From: Paracoccus thiocyanatus
Lineage (GTDB): Bacteria; Pseudomonadota; Alphaproteobacteria; Rhodobacterales; Rhodobacteraceae
NCBI RefSeq assembly: GCF_900156255.1
Contig: NZ_FTMK01000008.1
Location: 62,001-126,000, forward strand
Reading direction: 5' to 3'
Length of the DNA: 64,000 nucleotides
The notes below the pieces were generated by a model. The model was not told where the DNA came from, made no database searches, and was given only the letters and a program-made list of their open reading frames with translations. This document shows positions 15,947 through 26,152 of this stretch, in pieces (the stretch's first letter is position 1; every line of letters starts with the position of its first letter). The position numbers and the translations under genes are program-made.

Positions 15947-17173
15947 TCAGCGCGCCAGGTCCTTGGGCCGCAGCATCAGCCACAAAAGCGCGCCGCCCGC
16001 CAGCACCAGGAACGGCAGCATGGCCAGGTTCACCGCGCTCCACCCCGCCTGGGCCGAGCCGCCCAGGCAGTTCATCAGCCCGCCCGAGGACAGCGAGGCC
16101 AGGAAGACGCCGCCAAAGACGATGGCGTCGTTCAGGCCCTGCACCCGCTCGCGCTCTTCGGGGCGATAGGCGCGGGTCAGCATGGCGGTGGCGCCGATAT
16201 AGCCGAAGTTCCAGCCCAGCCCGAGCAGGATCATGGCGATGTAGAAATGCGCAAGATCCACGCCCGACAGCGCCACCGCCCCGGCGCCGGCCAGGATGAC
16301 CAGGCCCACCATGACGATGCGCGCCGCGCCGAAGCGGGCGATCAGGTGGCCGGTAAAGAACGAGGGCGCGAACATCGCCAGCACATGGCCCGAGACGATA
16401 TTGGCCGCATCCCCGGTGCCGAAGCCGCAGCCCACCACGGCGAGCGGCGCCGAGGTCATCACCAGGTTCATCAGCGCATAGGAAACCATGCCGCAGATGA
16501 TCGCGACGGCGATCTGCGGCACGCGCAAAAGCTCGGCCAGCGGCCGGCCCTCGGAATGGCCGGCGGCGCGGGCGGGCGGGCGCGGAATGTCGAGAAAGGC
16601 GAAAAGCACCGGCCCCAGCAGGTTCAGCCCGATGATCGCCGCATAGGTGGCAAGAAAGGGGATGGCGGTCACATCGGCCGTCAGCCGCACCAGCAGCGGG
16701 CCGGTAAAGGCGGCGGCCAGCCCGCCCGCCAGCACCCAGGAAATGGCGCGCGACTGGAACTGGGGCGGGGCGCAATCGGTGGCGGCAAAGCGATAGAAGC
16801 CCTGCGCCGCCATATAAACCCCGGTCAGCAGCGCGCCCGCGGTGAACAGCCAGAAGCTGCCCGCGGCCAGCGCATAGGCCGAAACCGCCGCCCCCAGCGC
16901 GGCCGAGCCGCAGGAAAGCAGGAATCCCGCCTGCCGCCCGTGCCGGCGCATGAAGCCCGAAAGCGGCCGCGCCGACAGCGCCGAGCCCAGGATCAGCACC
17001 GATAGCGGCAGGGTGGCGATGCAGGGATTGGGGCTGAGCATCTGGCCGGCCAGCCCGCCGACGATGAAGATCATCGACATCTGCGCCCCCAGCACCGCCT
17101 GCGCCAGCAAAAGCACGATGACATTGCGCCAGGCGCGGCGCATCGCGTCGGGTTCGGTCGCGGCCGTCATCAT
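15947..17173 (-). CDS. MFS transporter
   Basis: A 408-residue protein with about twelve hydrophobic helices, a DUF/GRR-rich first cytoplasmic loop (SGFMRRHGRQAGF between helices 2 and 3) and a loop with RPEERERVQGLNDAIVFGG after helix 10. No substrate signature is recognised. It is placed 9 bp downstream of eda on the same strand, so it could move a sugar acid, but many MFS proteins sit beside unrelated genes. The 115 bp gap to the convergent KAS gene holds no clear gene. Confidence 0.8.
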   Translation of the reverse strand: MMTAATEPDAMRRAWRNVIVLLLAQAVLGAQMSMIFIVGGLAGQMLSPNPCIATLPLSVLILGSALSARPLSGFMRRHGRQAGFLLSCGSAALGAAVSAYALAAGSFWLFTAGALLTGVYMAAQGFYRFAATDCAPPQFQSRAISWVLAGGLAAAFTGPLLVRLTADVTAIPFLATYAAIIGLNLLGPVLFAFLDIPRPPARAAGHSEGRPLAELLRVPQIAVAIICGMVSYALMNLVMTSAPLAVVGCGFGTGDAANIVSGHVLAMFAPSFFTGHLIARFGAARIVMVGLVILAGAGAVALSGVDLAHFYIAMILLGLGWNFGYIGATAMLTRAYRPEERERVQGLNDAIVFGGVFLASLSSGGLMNCLGGSAQAGWSAVNLAMLPFLVLAGGALLWLMLRPKDLAR

Positions 17174-17182
17174 CGGCAGCCC

Positions 17183-17821
17183 TCAGCGCAAGGCGGCTGC
17201 GGCGTGGGCGCGGCCCCTGATCGCAGCCCAGTCGCCGGCTGCGACATCGGCATCGGGGGCGATCCAACTGCCGCCGACACAGACCACGTTCGGCAAGGCC
17301 AGATAGTCCGGGGCGTTCTGCAAGGTCACGCCGCCGGTCGGGCAGAAGCTGGCCTGCGGCAGCGGCCCGGCCAGGGATCTGAGCGATTTTGCCCCGCCCG
17401 CCGCCTCGGCCGGGAAGAATTTCAGCATGGAATAGCCCAGCTCCATCGCCCGCATCACCTCGGACGCGGTGGCGGCGCCGGGCAGAAGCGGCAGGCCGAT
17501 GTCTTCGCAGGCCCGCGCCAGCCGCTCGGTCAGGCCGGGCGAGACGGCGAAGCTGGCGCCGGCATCGCGTGCGCGCTTGGCGTCATCCGGGGTCAGCACC
17601 GTGCCGGCGCCGACATGGCCGCCCGGCACCTGGGCCATCGCGCGGATCACGTCGAGGGCCGCGGGGGTGCGCAACGTCACTTCGAGCACCGGCAGCCCGC
17701 CCGAAACCAGCGCCGTCGCCAGTCCCTGGGCACAGCCGGCGTCGCCCACCACCAGGACCGGGATCACCGGGGCCAGTTCGCAAAGCGCGCGGGTCTTGTG
17801 GGACTGTTGTTCGGGGGTCAT
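17183..17821 (-). CDS. eda: 2-dehydro-3-deoxy-phosphogluconate (KDPG) aldolase
   Basis: A 212-residue TIM-barrel aldolase. The Schiff-base lysine is K134 in SMLKFFPAE and the acid/base glutamate is E47 in LEVTLRT. It splits KDPG into pyruvate and glyceraldehyde-3-phosphate, the last Entner-Doudoroff step, and may also act on 4-hydroxy-2-oxoglutarate. The ATG at 17821 follows a GC-rich leader with a poor ribosome site; in-frame residues upstream have no homology. edd is not in the window. Coupled with the MFS gene downstream. Confidence 0.93.
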   Translation of the reverse strand: MTPEQQSHKTRALCELAPVIPVLVVGDAGCAQGLATALVSGGLPVLEVTLRTPAALDVIRAMAQVPGGHVGAGTVLTPDDAKRARDAGASFAVSPGLTERLARACEDIGLPLLPGAATASEVMRAMELGYSMLKFFPAEAAGGAKSLRSLAGPLPQASFCPTGGVTLQNAPDYLALPNVVCVGGSWIAPDADVAAGDWAAIRGRAHAAAALR

Positions 17822-17974
17822 GGCGGGACTCGTGGTTGCGGACAGGTCGCGGCAAGTTGCGCTTTTCCACGCGGCTGCGCAAGGGTGCCGGTTAGCGTTA
17901 ACTTGCCGCGGCAAACCTGCTTTGGCGACAGGGGGCTGTCTGCCCCCTCTTGCGGCTGCGCCGCAATTCACCCC

Positions 17975-17999
17975 CGAGGATATTTCAGCACGAAAGAAG
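17975..17999 (+). repeat. short intergenic repeat, divergent copy
   Basis: CGAGGATATTTCAGCACGAA followed by AGAAG. It shares GGATATTT and the AAGAAG end with the copies near 40014 and is of the type commonly seen between genes in Rhodobacteraceae. It lies between eda and the ygiB gene. Confidence 0.4.
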
Positions 18000-18002
18000 C
18001 CG

Positions 18003-18644
18003 TCAGCCGCCGAAACTGCTGCGCCCGCCCGAGCGCGCGGTGGCCGATGCGCCGAAGCCGCCGCGCTGGCTGACCTGGGCGGCCGACATCGGCGGCTTGC
18101 CGATGGTCGAGGGCGCCCGCTGGAAGGACGCGGCCGGCACCTTGCCCGCGCCGCGATTGCTGGCGAAGCTTTGGTCGCCCTTGGGCGTCGAATAGCGCCC
18201 GTCGGCGGTGTTGACCATCGGCTGCGAGAAGATGCCGCCGCCCCGCGACAGCATCGAGCCCATCATGTAGCCCACCAGCAGCGGCATGAAGGAAAAGCCG
18301 CCGCCCGAGCCCTGGGCCTGCTGTTCCTGGGCCGGGTCGCCGCCGCAATTGCCGACGCCATGTTCCTGTTCGCACAGTTCCTTGGATTCGTAGCGCGGCG
18401 CGGTTTCCAGGAATTCCTGCTGGGCGGCGGCGAAGTTCTGGCGGCAGTCGTCCTCGGTGAACCACAGGCTTTCCTGCTTGCTGGCGGCGATGCAGCTTTC
18501 CAGGTCGGGAAAGCTTTGCGCGTCCACGCGGTCGTCCTCGCAGGCGGCCAGCGCCAGGGTCGCGGTTCCGGCCAGCACCAGCGCGACATGGCGCGAGCGT
18601 TTGCGGGCGGGGCGTTGGCGTTCGGGGGGTTGGCGTTCGGTCAT
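18003..18644 (-). CDS. DUF1190/YgiB-family lipoprotein
   Basis: A 213-residue protein with an N-terminal membrane segment ending in the lipobox-like LALAAC (C35). YgiB features follow: [41 protein letters not shown] and a Gly/Ser-rich tail ([17 protein letters not shown]). In E. coli ygiB and ygiC form a pair, as here: this stop-codon is 3 bp from the ygiC-like gene, downstream on the same strand. Function is unknown. Conserved Cys in the mature part suggest disulphides. Confidence 0.85.
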   Translation of the reverse strand: MTERQPPERQRPARKRSRHVALVLAGTATLALAACEDDRVDAQSFPDLESCIAASKQESLWFTEDDCRQNFAAAQQEFLETAPRYESKELCEQEHGVGNCGGDPAQEQQAQGSGGGFSFMPLLVGYMMGSMLSRGGGIFSQPMVNTADGRYSTPKGDQSFASNRGAGKVPAASFQRAPSTIGKPPMSAAQVSQRGGFGASATARSGGRSSFGG

Positions 18645-18647
18645 GGA

Positions 18648-19871
18648 TCAGCCCTCGATGAAATGCGGCTTGAAGCGCGACAGGTTGTGGGTGATGGGCG
18701 AGCGGTCTTCGCGCAGGCCGAGGCCGCAGCAGGTTTCGCCCACGATCCAGGCGCCCAGCACCGGATGGAAGCCGCCGAAATCCGGCAGCCGGGCCAGGCC
18801 CTGCACGATCATCGGGTGGTGCGAATAGCTGTCGTCGCCGGTGCGCGCCACCTCGCGGCCGCCTTCATGGATCACCACCCCCGCACCTTCGCGCGAGAAG
18901 ATCGGCTTGGTCACATGGCCTTGCGCCAGCGCGTCGCGCGCGGCCTCGAAGCCCTGGGCCACCCCGGCGGCGGGGGTGCCGCCCGCCAGCGCCTCTTGCA
19001 CATCGGCCAGGAAGAAGGCGGGCAGCAGGTTCGGATGGCCGGGAAACATCTGCCACAGAAGCGGCAGGATCGCCTTGTTCGACAGGACGGCTTTCCAGGG
19101 CGGCTCGATGAAACGGGTGCCCGAGCCTTGCAGGTGCCGGGCGAAGTCGTCGCGCAGCATGTCTTCCCAGGGGTAGAGCTTGAAGAGCGTGCCGATGACG
19201 CGGGACTGGTCGTCGGCGAATTGCCCATCCTGGGTCAGGCCGATCTGGGACAGCGCGGTGAAATGCGCGCCCAGGCCCGCTTCGCGCGCGGCCCAGGCCA
19301 GGGTCTCGACGGTGGCGTAATCCTCGGGGTTCTGGGGGTCGGCGGTGAAATGCACCTCTTCGCCGTCGCCGCAGGTCTGGGTCCAGCGCGCCACGATGGC
19401 TTCGTGGATGCCGTTGAACTGGTCGGTTTCGCCATCCAGCACGCCTGCGGCGCGCTGCTCCTCGAACCACAGCCATTGGAAGCTGGCGGATTCGTAAAGC
19501 GAGGTCGGCGTGTCGGCATTGTATTCCAGCAGCTTGGCCGGACCCTGTCCGTCATAGGCCAGGTCCATGCGGCCATAGAGTTCCGGCTCGCCCCGCGCCC
19601 AGCTTGCCGCCACCAGATCCCAATGCTCTGGCGGGATTTCAAGTCGGGCGAGCCAGGCTTCGTCGCGCACCGCGCGGTCCACCGCCTCGCGGCACATGGC
19701 ATGCAGTTCGGTCGCGGGGGCTTCGATATCCTGCTCGATCTGGCGCAGGGTGAAGCAATAGGCGCTGGTTTCGTCCCAATAGGGCTCTCCGCCCATGTCG
19801 GCGAAGGTGAAGCCCAGTTCCTGCGCCTTGTCGCGCCAGCCGGGCCGCTCGGGCAGAGTGCGTTTTTCCAT
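18648..19871 (-). CDS. glutathionylspermidine synthase-family ATP-grasp protein (YgiC-like)
   Basis: A 407-residue protein matching the C-terminal synthetase half of bifunctional glutathionylspermidine synthetase/amidase; the amidase domain is absent. Signature stretches are LLEYNADTPTSLYESA, FKLYPWEDML, EPPWKAVLSNKAILPLLW and the acidic ATP-grasp segments. YgiC homologues are ATP-grasp ligases that probably do not make glutathionylspermidine. Partner gene ygiB follows by 3 bp. AAGGAG precedes the ATG at 19871 in a very short leader. Divergent from the peptide ABC importer. Confidence 0.88.
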   Translation of the reverse strand: MEKRTLPERPGWRDKAQELGFTFADMGGEPYWDETSAYCFTLRQIEQDIEAPATELHAMCREAVDRAVRDEAWLARLEIPPEHWDLVAASWARGEPELYGRMDLAYDGQGPAKLLEYNADTPTSLYESASFQWLWFEEQRAAGVLDGETDQFNGIHEAIVARWTQTCGDGEEVHFTADPQNPEDYATVETLAWAAREAGLGAHFTALSQIGLTQDGQFADDQSRVIGTLFKLYPWEDMLRDDFARHLQGSGTRFIEPPWKAVLSNKAILPLLWQMFPGHPNLLPAFFLADVQEALAGGTPAAGVAQGFEAARDALAQGHVTKPIFSREGAGVVIHEGGREVARTGDDSYSHHPMIVQGLARLPDFGGFHPVLGAWIVGETCCGLGLREDRSPITHNLSRFKPHFIEG

Positions 19872-19889
19872 GGTTTCTCCTTGCTGTCC

Positions 19890-19919
19890 GAGATAGGACG
19901 GCCCTGCGGCCCGGCGCAA
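19890..19919 (-). promoter_or_regulatory. candidate promoter for ygiC-ygiB
   Basis: On the minus strand TTGCGC (19914-19919), 18 bp, TATCTC (19890-19895). The start site would fall about 12 nt before the ATG, just in front of AAGGAG. Weak pattern match. Confidence 0.35.
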
Positions 19920-20063
19920 GGCTTGGGCGGCGATTTTCCGGGGCCTGCCGCCGGATGGTGCGCCGCAGGCCACGCGGGGCTTGCGACGCGGCCGGCTTCG
20001 CGCCAATCTGCTGCCATACCAGGCCCCGCAAGCGACGGGGCGGGACAACAGGGATGATCAATC

Positions 20064-21671
20064 ATGCAGAACCGCTTTCCGCTTCGCGCGCTGTTTCTGG
20101 CCTCGGCCATCGGGGTGGCCGCGCCGCTTTCCATGTCCGCGGCCTGGGCCGAGACCCCGGCCGGCACCTTGGTGATCGCCCATCAGATCGACGACATCAT
20201 CAGCCTGGACCCCGGCCAGAGCTTCGAGTTTTCCGGCCAGGACGTGGTGCGCAACCTTTACGACCGGCTGGTCGATTTCGACCCGCTGGACCTGAAGGCC
20301 GGCATCAAGCCCAGCCTGGCCCAAGGCTGGGAGGTCAGCGAGGACGGCAAGACCATCACCCTGACCATGCGCGACGGCGTGACGTTCCATTCCGGCAACC
20401 CGGTGCGGGCCGAGGATGCGGCCTGGTCGTTGCAGCGGGCCGTCAAGCTGAACAAGTCGCCGGCCTTCATCCTTAACCAGTTCGGCTTTACCGCTGAAAA
20501 CGTGGACGAGCGCGTGAGTTTCGACGGCAACCGGGTGATCCTGCAACTGGACCAGCCCTATGCGCAAAGCTTCGTGCTGAACTGCCTGGCCTCGGAAGTC
20601 GGCTCGGTCATCGACAAGGAAACCGTCCTGGGCCATGCCGAGGGCGAGGATTTCGGCAATGCCTGGCTTTCGACCAACGACGCGGGATCGGGACCCTTCA
20701 CGCTGGCCGCATGGCGGCCGAACGAGGCGGTGCAACTGGCCGCCTATGCCGATTACTGGCAGGGTGCCCCGGCGATGGCGCGGGTGATCGTGCGCCATGT
20801 CCAGGAAAGCAGCGCCCAGCGGCTGCTGCTGGAACAGGGCGATATCGACGTGGCGCGCAACCTGACGCCCACCGATGTCGAAGGCATCACCGGCAACGAG
20901 GCGGTGAAGGTCACGGACGAGCTGCGCGGCCGCATCCTTTATATGGGGCTGAGCCAAAAGGACCCGCTGCTGTCGCAGCCGGCCATGATCGAGGCGATGA
21001 AATACCTGATTGACTACAAGGGGATGGAGGCAAGCTTCCTGAAGGGTCAATGGAAGGTGCATCAGAATTTCCTGCCCGAAGGCTATCTGGGCGGATCGGA
21101 CGAAAACCCCTGGACCTATGACATCGAGAAAGCCCGCCAGATCCTGGGCGATGCCGGTATCACCTCGGGCACGGTCACGACCGTCGTGCGCGACATCCGC
21201 GAATATCTGGACGTGGCCCAGACGCTACAGGCCGCCATGGCGCAGGTCGGGCTGACGCTGGAGATCCAGCAGATGACCGGGGCGCAGGTGCTTGACGCCT
21301 ATCGCGCGCGGCAGGTGCCGGTCTTTATCGGCGAATGGGGGCCGGACTATGCCGACCCGCACACCAATGCCTCGACCTTTGCCCATAATCCGAACAATGC
21401 CGACGATGCGGGCCTGTCGCAACTGGCCTGGCGCAATAGCTGGGCCGTGCCGGAAGAGATGAACCAGGCGGTCGAGGCGGCGACGCTGGAAGGCGATACC
21501 GACAAGCGGGTGCAGATGTATCTGGACATCCAGAAAGACTATCGCGAGATCGCCCCCATCATCCCCATGTTCCAGAAGATCGAACAGGCGGCCATGCAGC
21601 AGAATGTCCAGAACTGGACTTCGGGCGGTTCGGTCAGTTCGGTCATGTATCGCCAGGTGACAAAGGAATAG
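20064..21671 (+). CDS. ABC transporter substrate-binding protein, family 5 (peptide/nickel type)
   Basis: A 535-residue periplasmic protein with a Sec signal peptide cleaved after AAWA (A29). The family 5 features are there: DPGQSFEFSGQDVVRNLYDRLV, LAQGWEVSEDGKTITLTMRDGVTFHSG and RIAIEPT-like segments. It binds di- or oligopeptides, or another large solute, and feeds the two permeases and two ATPases that follow. Ligand not predictable. It is the first gene of a five-gene operon; the next gene begins 3 bp later. Confidence 0.93.
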   Translation: MQNRFPLRALFLASAIGVAAPLSMSAAWAETPAGTLVIAHQIDDIISLDPGQSFEFSGQDVVRNLYDRLVDFDPLDLKAGIKPSLAQGWEVSEDGKTITLTMRDGVTFHSGNPVRAEDAAWSLQRAVKLNKSPAFILNQFGFTAENVDERVSFDGNRVILQLDQPYAQSFVLNCLASEVGSVIDKETVLGHAEGEDFGNAWLSTNDAGSGPFTLAAWRPNEAVQLAAYADYWQGAPAMARVIVRHVQESSAQRLLLEQGDIDVARNLTPTDVEGITGNEAVKVTDELRGRILYMGLSQKDPLLSQPAMIEAMKYLIDYKGMEASFLKGQWKVHQNFLPEGYLGGSDENPWTYDIEKARQILGDAGITSGTVTTVVRDIREYLDVAQTLQAAMAQVGLTLEIQQMTGAQVLDAYRARQVPVFIGEWGPDYADPHTNASTFAHNPNNADDAGLSQLAWRNSWAVPEEMNQAVEAATLEGDTDKRVQMYLDIQKDYREIAPIIPMFQKIEQAAMQQNVQNWTSGGSVSSVMYRQVTKE

Positions 21672-21674
21672 GGC

Positions 21675-22772
21675 GTGGCCCAGCCCGATATCCTGGGCCA
21701 GCCGGGGCAGGGCGGGCCGGTGCCGGCCGGCCATCGGCCGGGGGCCGGCGGCGCGCGGCTGCGCCGCCGCCTGCGCAGCCTTGGCGGCATCCTGCTGTCG
21801 CTGGCGCTGACGCTGCTGGGCCTGCTGCTGGTCACTTTCGTCATCGGCCGCATCATGCCGATCGACCCGGTGCTGAAGGTGGTGGGCGAGCGCGCGACCC
21901 AGGCGCAATATGACGCGGCCTATCAGGTCATGGGGCTGGACAAGCCGATCTGGCAGCAATTCCTGCGCTACATGGCCGAGGTGCTGCGCGGCGATTTCGG
22001 CCGCTCGATCTCGACCGGGCATGCGGTGGCGCAGGATCTGCTGCGGGTGTTCCCGGCGACGCTGGAACTGGCGATGCTGGGCACGCTGATCGGCGTCTGC
22101 GTGGGCGTGCCGCTGGGCGTGATCGCCGCCGCGCGGCGGGGCGGCTGGCTTGACCAGATCGCCCGCGTGGTGGCGCTGGTGGGCTATTCCATGCCGATCT
22201 TCTGGCTGGGGCTGATGGGGCTTTTGCTGTTCTACGGCATCCTCGGCTGGGTCGGCGGGCCGGGGCGACAGGGCATCATCCATGACGGCATGGTGCCGAC
22301 CGTGACCGGGCTGATCCTGGTCGACAGCCTGATGGCCGGCGACTGGGCCGCGTTTCGCGACGCCTTCAGCCATATCGTGCTGCCGGCCAGCCTGCTTGGC
22401 TATTTCAGCCTGGCCTATATCAGCCGCATGACCCGCAGCTTCATGCTGGAACAGCTTTCGGCGGAATATGTGGTGACTGCCCGCGTCAAGGGCCTGTCCG
22501 AGCGCCGGGTGATCTGGACCCATGCCTTTCGCAACATCCTGGTGCCGCTGATCACGGTGATCGCGCTCAGCTTCGGCTCGCTGCTGGAAGGCTCGGTGCT
22601 GACCGAAATCGTGTTCTCCTGGCCCGGCATCGGCCAATACATCACCAAGGCGCTGCTGGCCGGCGACATGAACGCGGTGCTGGGCGGCACGGTGGTGATC
22701 GGCACCTGTTTCGTGGCGCTGAACCTGCTGTCCGACATCCTTTACCGGCTGCTGGACCCGAGGGCGAGATGA
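21675..22772 (+). CDS. ABC transporter permease, DppB-like
   Basis: A 365-residue inner membrane protein. An N-terminal Pro/Gly-rich cytosolic stretch of about 35 residues is longer than usual, then six helices with the DppB pattern TFVIGRIMPIDPV near the first helix and the EAA loop (YVVTARVKGLSERRVIWTHAFRN) for ATPase contact. GTG start at 21675, 3 bp after the binding protein stop. The C-terminal DILYRLLDPR is typical. Overlaps the next permease by 4 bp (ATGA). Confidence 0.9.
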   Translation: MAQPDILGQPGQGGPVPAGHRPGAGGARLRRRLRSLGGILLSLALTLLGLLLVTFVIGRIMPIDPVLKVVGERATQAQYDAAYQVMGLDKPIWQQFLRYMAEVLRGDFGRSISTGHAVAQDLLRVFPATLELAMLGTLIGVCVGVPLGVIAAARRGGWLDQIARVVALVGYSMPIFWLGLMGLLLFYGILGWVGGPGRQGIIHDGMVPTVTGLILVDSLMAGDWAAFRDAFSHIVLPASLLGYFSLAYISRMTRSFMLEQLSAEYVVTARVKGLSERRVIWTHAFRNILVPLITVIALSFGSLLEGSVLTEIVFSWPGIGQYITKALLAGDMNAVLGGTVVIGTCFVALNLLSDILYRLLDPRAR

Positions 22773-23677
22773 CCGAGATGACCACGCGCGCATGGCTTTT
22801 GTCCGACGCGCCGCAGACAAGGCGGCAGGCGCGGCTGGGGGCGCTTTACCAGGGCTGGCTGACCTTTCGCGCCAACCGGCTGGCGATGGTGGGGCTGGCG
22901 ATCCTGGTCCTGTTGGTGCTGGTCGCCGCCTTCGCGCCCTGGATCGCGCCGCAAAACCCCTTTGCCCAGGATCTGGCCCAGCGGCTGCAACCGCCTTCGG
23001 CCAGCCATTGGCTGGGCACCGACGCGCTGGGACGCGACATCCTGTCGCGGCTGATCCACGGCTCGCGGGTGACGCTGTTCATCGTCGGCACCGTGGCGCT
23101 GATCGCGCCGGTGATCGGGCTTTTCGTCGGCACGGTGGCGGGCTTTGCCGGCGGCTGGGTGGACCAGGTGCTGATGCGCATCACCGACATCTTCCTGGCC
23201 TTTCCCAAGCTGATCCTGGCGCTGGCCTTCGTCGCGGCGCTTGGCCCCGGCATCGGCAATGCGGTGCTGGCGCTGGCCGTCACCTCGTGGCCGCCCTATG
23301 CGCGGCTGGCGCGGGCCGAGACGCTGACCATCCGCCGCGCCGACTATATCGCCGCGGCCCGGTTGCAGGGCGCGGGGCCCTTGCGGCTGCTGATCGGCCA
23401 TGTCTGGCCGCTTTGCGTCAGTTCGCTGATCGTGCGCGCGGCGCTGGACATGGCGGGGATCATCCTTTCCGCCGCGGGGCTGGGCTTCCTGGGCCTGGGC
23501 GCGCAACCGCCGATGCCGGAATGGGGGGCGATGATCTCGGACGGGCGCAGCTATATCCTGGATTTCTGGTGGGTCGCGGCCATGCCGGGCCTGGCGATCT
23601 TTGTCGTGTCTCTGGCCTTCAACCTGCTGGGCGACGGGCTGCGCGACGTGCTGGACCCAAAGGAAGGGCCGCGATGA
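22769..23677 (+). CDS. ABC transporter permease, DppC-like
   Basis: A 302-residue partner permease. The cytosolic start has QTRRQARLGALYQGWLTFRANR, then helices with HWLGTDALGRDILSRLIHGSR, the DppC hallmark, and the EAA loop RADYIAAARLQGAGPLRLLIGHVWP. It ends NLLGDGLRDVLDPK. It forms the heterodimer pore with the upstream DppB-like protein. Overlaps both neighbours by 4 bp. Confidence 0.93.
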   Translation: MTEMTTRAWLLSDAPQTRRQARLGALYQGWLTFRANRLAMVGLAILVLLVLVAAFAPWIAPQNPFAQDLAQRLQPPSASHWLGTDALGRDILSRLIHGSRVTLFIVGTVALIAPVIGLFVGTVAGFAGGWVDQVLMRITDIFLAFPKLILALAFVAALGPGIGNAVLALAVTSWPPYARLARAETLTIRRADYIAAARLQGAGPLRLLIGHVWPLCVSSLIVRAALDMAGIILSAAGLGFLGLGAQPPMPEWGAMISDGRSYILDFWWVAAMPGLAIFVVSLAFNLLGDGLRDVLDPKEGPR

Positions 23678-24528
23678 CCCCGCTGCTTTCGGTCCAGAAC
23701 CTGCGCGTCGGCTTTCCGACCCGCTCGGGCCTGTTCCAGGCGGTCCGCGGCGTCAGCTTCGACCTTGGCCGCGAACGGCTGGGCGTGGTCGGGGAAAGCG
23801 GCTCGGGCAAGTCGATGACCGGCCGCGCCATCCTGGGCCTGGTGCGCCCGCCGGGGCGGGTAACGGCCGATCGCCTGGACCTCGACGGCGAGCCGATCCT
23901 GAACCTGCCGGAATCGCGCATGCGCCGGCTGCGCGGCGCGCGCATCAGCATGGTGATGCAGGATCCCAAGTTCAGCCTGAACCCGGTGATGACCGTCGGC
24001 CGCCAGATCGCCGAGGGCTACCGGCTGCATACCGGCACCAGCCGCGCCCAGGCCCGCGCCAAGGCGCTGGAGATGCTGGCGGCGGTGCAGATCCACGACC
24101 CCGAGCGGGTATTTGACGCCTATCCGCACGAAGTTTCGGGCGGCATGGGCCAGCGGGTCATGATCGCGATGATGCTGGCCCCGGACCCGCAGGTGCTGAT
24201 CGCGGACGAGCCCACCTCGGCCCTTGACGTCTCGGTCAGGAACGAGGTGCTGCGCATCCTGGACCGGCTGGTCTCGGCCCGCGGCATGGGGCTGATCTTC
24301 ATCAGCCACGACCTGAACCTGGTGGCGCAGTTCTGCGACCGCGTGCTGATCATGTATGCCGGCCGCGTGGTCGAGGAATTGCCCGCCCGCGACCTGCACG
24401 CCGCGAAACACCCCTATACCCAGGGCCTCCTGGACAGCCTGCCACGCCTGGACCGCCCGGTCGAACGGCTCGCCACCCTGCAAAGGCAGGCAGGCTGGCG
24501 CGACGCCCCGGAGGAGGGAACCCCATGA
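23674..24528 (+). CDS. ABC transporter ATPase, DppD-like
   Basis: A 284-residue ATPase with Walker A GESGSGKS, a Q-loop MVMQDPKFSLNPVMTV, the signature VSGGMGQR and Walker B VLIADEPTSALDVSV, then the switch His in FISHDLNLV. It has the oligopeptide C-terminal extension (HPYTQGLLDSLP). It powers the importer together with the following ATPase. The first ATPase is separated from the second by 46 bp that contain a short dispersed repeat. Confidence 0.93.
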   Translation: MTPLLSVQNLRVGFPTRSGLFQAVRGVSFDLGRERLGVVGESGSGKSMTGRAILGLVRPPGRVTADRLDLDGEPILNLPESRMRRLRGARISMVMQDPKFSLNPVMTVGRQIAEGYRLHTGTSRAQARAKALEMLAAVQIHDPERVFDAYPHEVSGGMGQRVMIAMMLAPDPQVLIADEPTSALDVSVRNEVLRILDRLVSARGMGLIFISHDLNLVAQFCDRVLIMYAGRVVEELPARDLHAAKHPYTQGLLDSLPRLDRPVERLATLQRQAGWRDAPEEGTP

Positions 24529-24534
24529 TGGCCC

Positions 24535-24555
24535 TTCACCGTTTTCCAAATACTC
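24535..24555 (-). repeat. short dispersed repeat, copy inside the peptide ABC operon
   Basis: On the minus strand the core is GAGTATTTGGAAAACGGTGA(A), one base different from the copy at 39948. It fills the 46 bp between the two ATPase genes, 20 bp before the start of the second ATPase, interrupting an otherwise tightly overlapped operon. Confidence 0.7.
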
Positions 24556-24574
24556 ATCCGCCCCGGTGCCGCCC

Positions 24575-25326
<752 letters not shown>

Positions 25327-25330
<4 letters not shown>

Positions 25331-26034
25331 ACCGCGACGCCGAAGATCTTGCCGATCCCCGCCGTGACCGCCAGGGCAAAGATGCCGCCCGTCACCACCC
25401 GCAGGATGGCCCGGCCGGGCGGGGCGCCGCCGGCCCAGGCCCCCAGCGCCCCCAGCACCGCCAGGGCCACCACGACCGCAACCAGCACGCTGGCCACGAC
25501 CTGGCCCCCCGGCGCAAGCACCGCCGCCAGCAGCGGCACCGCCGCCGCGATGCTGAAGGTCGCGGCCGAGGCCAGCGCCGCTTGCAGCGGATTGGCGTTC
25601 GACGCCTCGCTCAGCCCCAGCTCGTCGCGCACATGCGCGGCCAGCGCGTCGTGGCGGCTGACCTCGCGCGCGGCCTGCAAGGCGGTCGCGGGGGTCATGC
25701 CGCGGGTTTCGTAGATCGCCGCCAGCTCGCGCAACTCCGCCTCGGGCATGTCGCGCAGGGCGGCGGTCTCGCGGGCGATATCGGCGCGCTCGGTATCGGA
25801 TTGCGAACTGACCGAGACATATTCGCCCATGGCCATGGACATCGCCCCGGCCGCCAGCCCGGCCAGGCCCGCGACCATGATCGCGTCCCGCCCCGGTCCG
25901 GCGGCGGCGACGCCCACGATCAGCGCCCCGGTCGAGACGATGCCGTCATTGGCCCCCAGCACCGAGGCGCGCAGCCACCCCATGCGGCTGACATAATGCG
26001 GATCGTCGGGATGGGCGCTGGGTTGCTGGGTCAT
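25327..26034 (-). CDS. VIT/CCC1-family transporter
   Basis: A 235-residue membrane protein with the family signature VLGANDGIVSTGALIVGVAAAG in helix 1, SMAMGEYVSVSSQSDTERAD after helix 2, a charged cytosolic domain (ETAALRDMPEAELRELAAIYE) and two or three C-terminal helices. Plant and yeast relatives move Fe2+ or Mn2+ into vacuoles; bacterial ones probably export or store these metals. It stands beside the Mn/Fe import operon sitABCD, suggesting a paired efflux role, but no regulatory site was seen before it. A 118 bp gap separates it from sitD. Confidence 0.9.
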
Positions 26035-26152
26035 CCGGGCCTTCGGCTGCTGCTTGGCCGACAGCTTAGCCGCGCGCGTGGCTTTTGCCAGCCTTGCCGC
26101 CAGCCTGCGACATTGTCACGCTGCGCCGCGCGCGCGCGCCCCAGGCCCCGGC

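Noticed and set aside
17469-20057. 862-codon plus-strand frame antisense to eda, ygiB and ygiC
   Set aside because: No recognisable motif, and it crosses three well-supported genes on the other strand.
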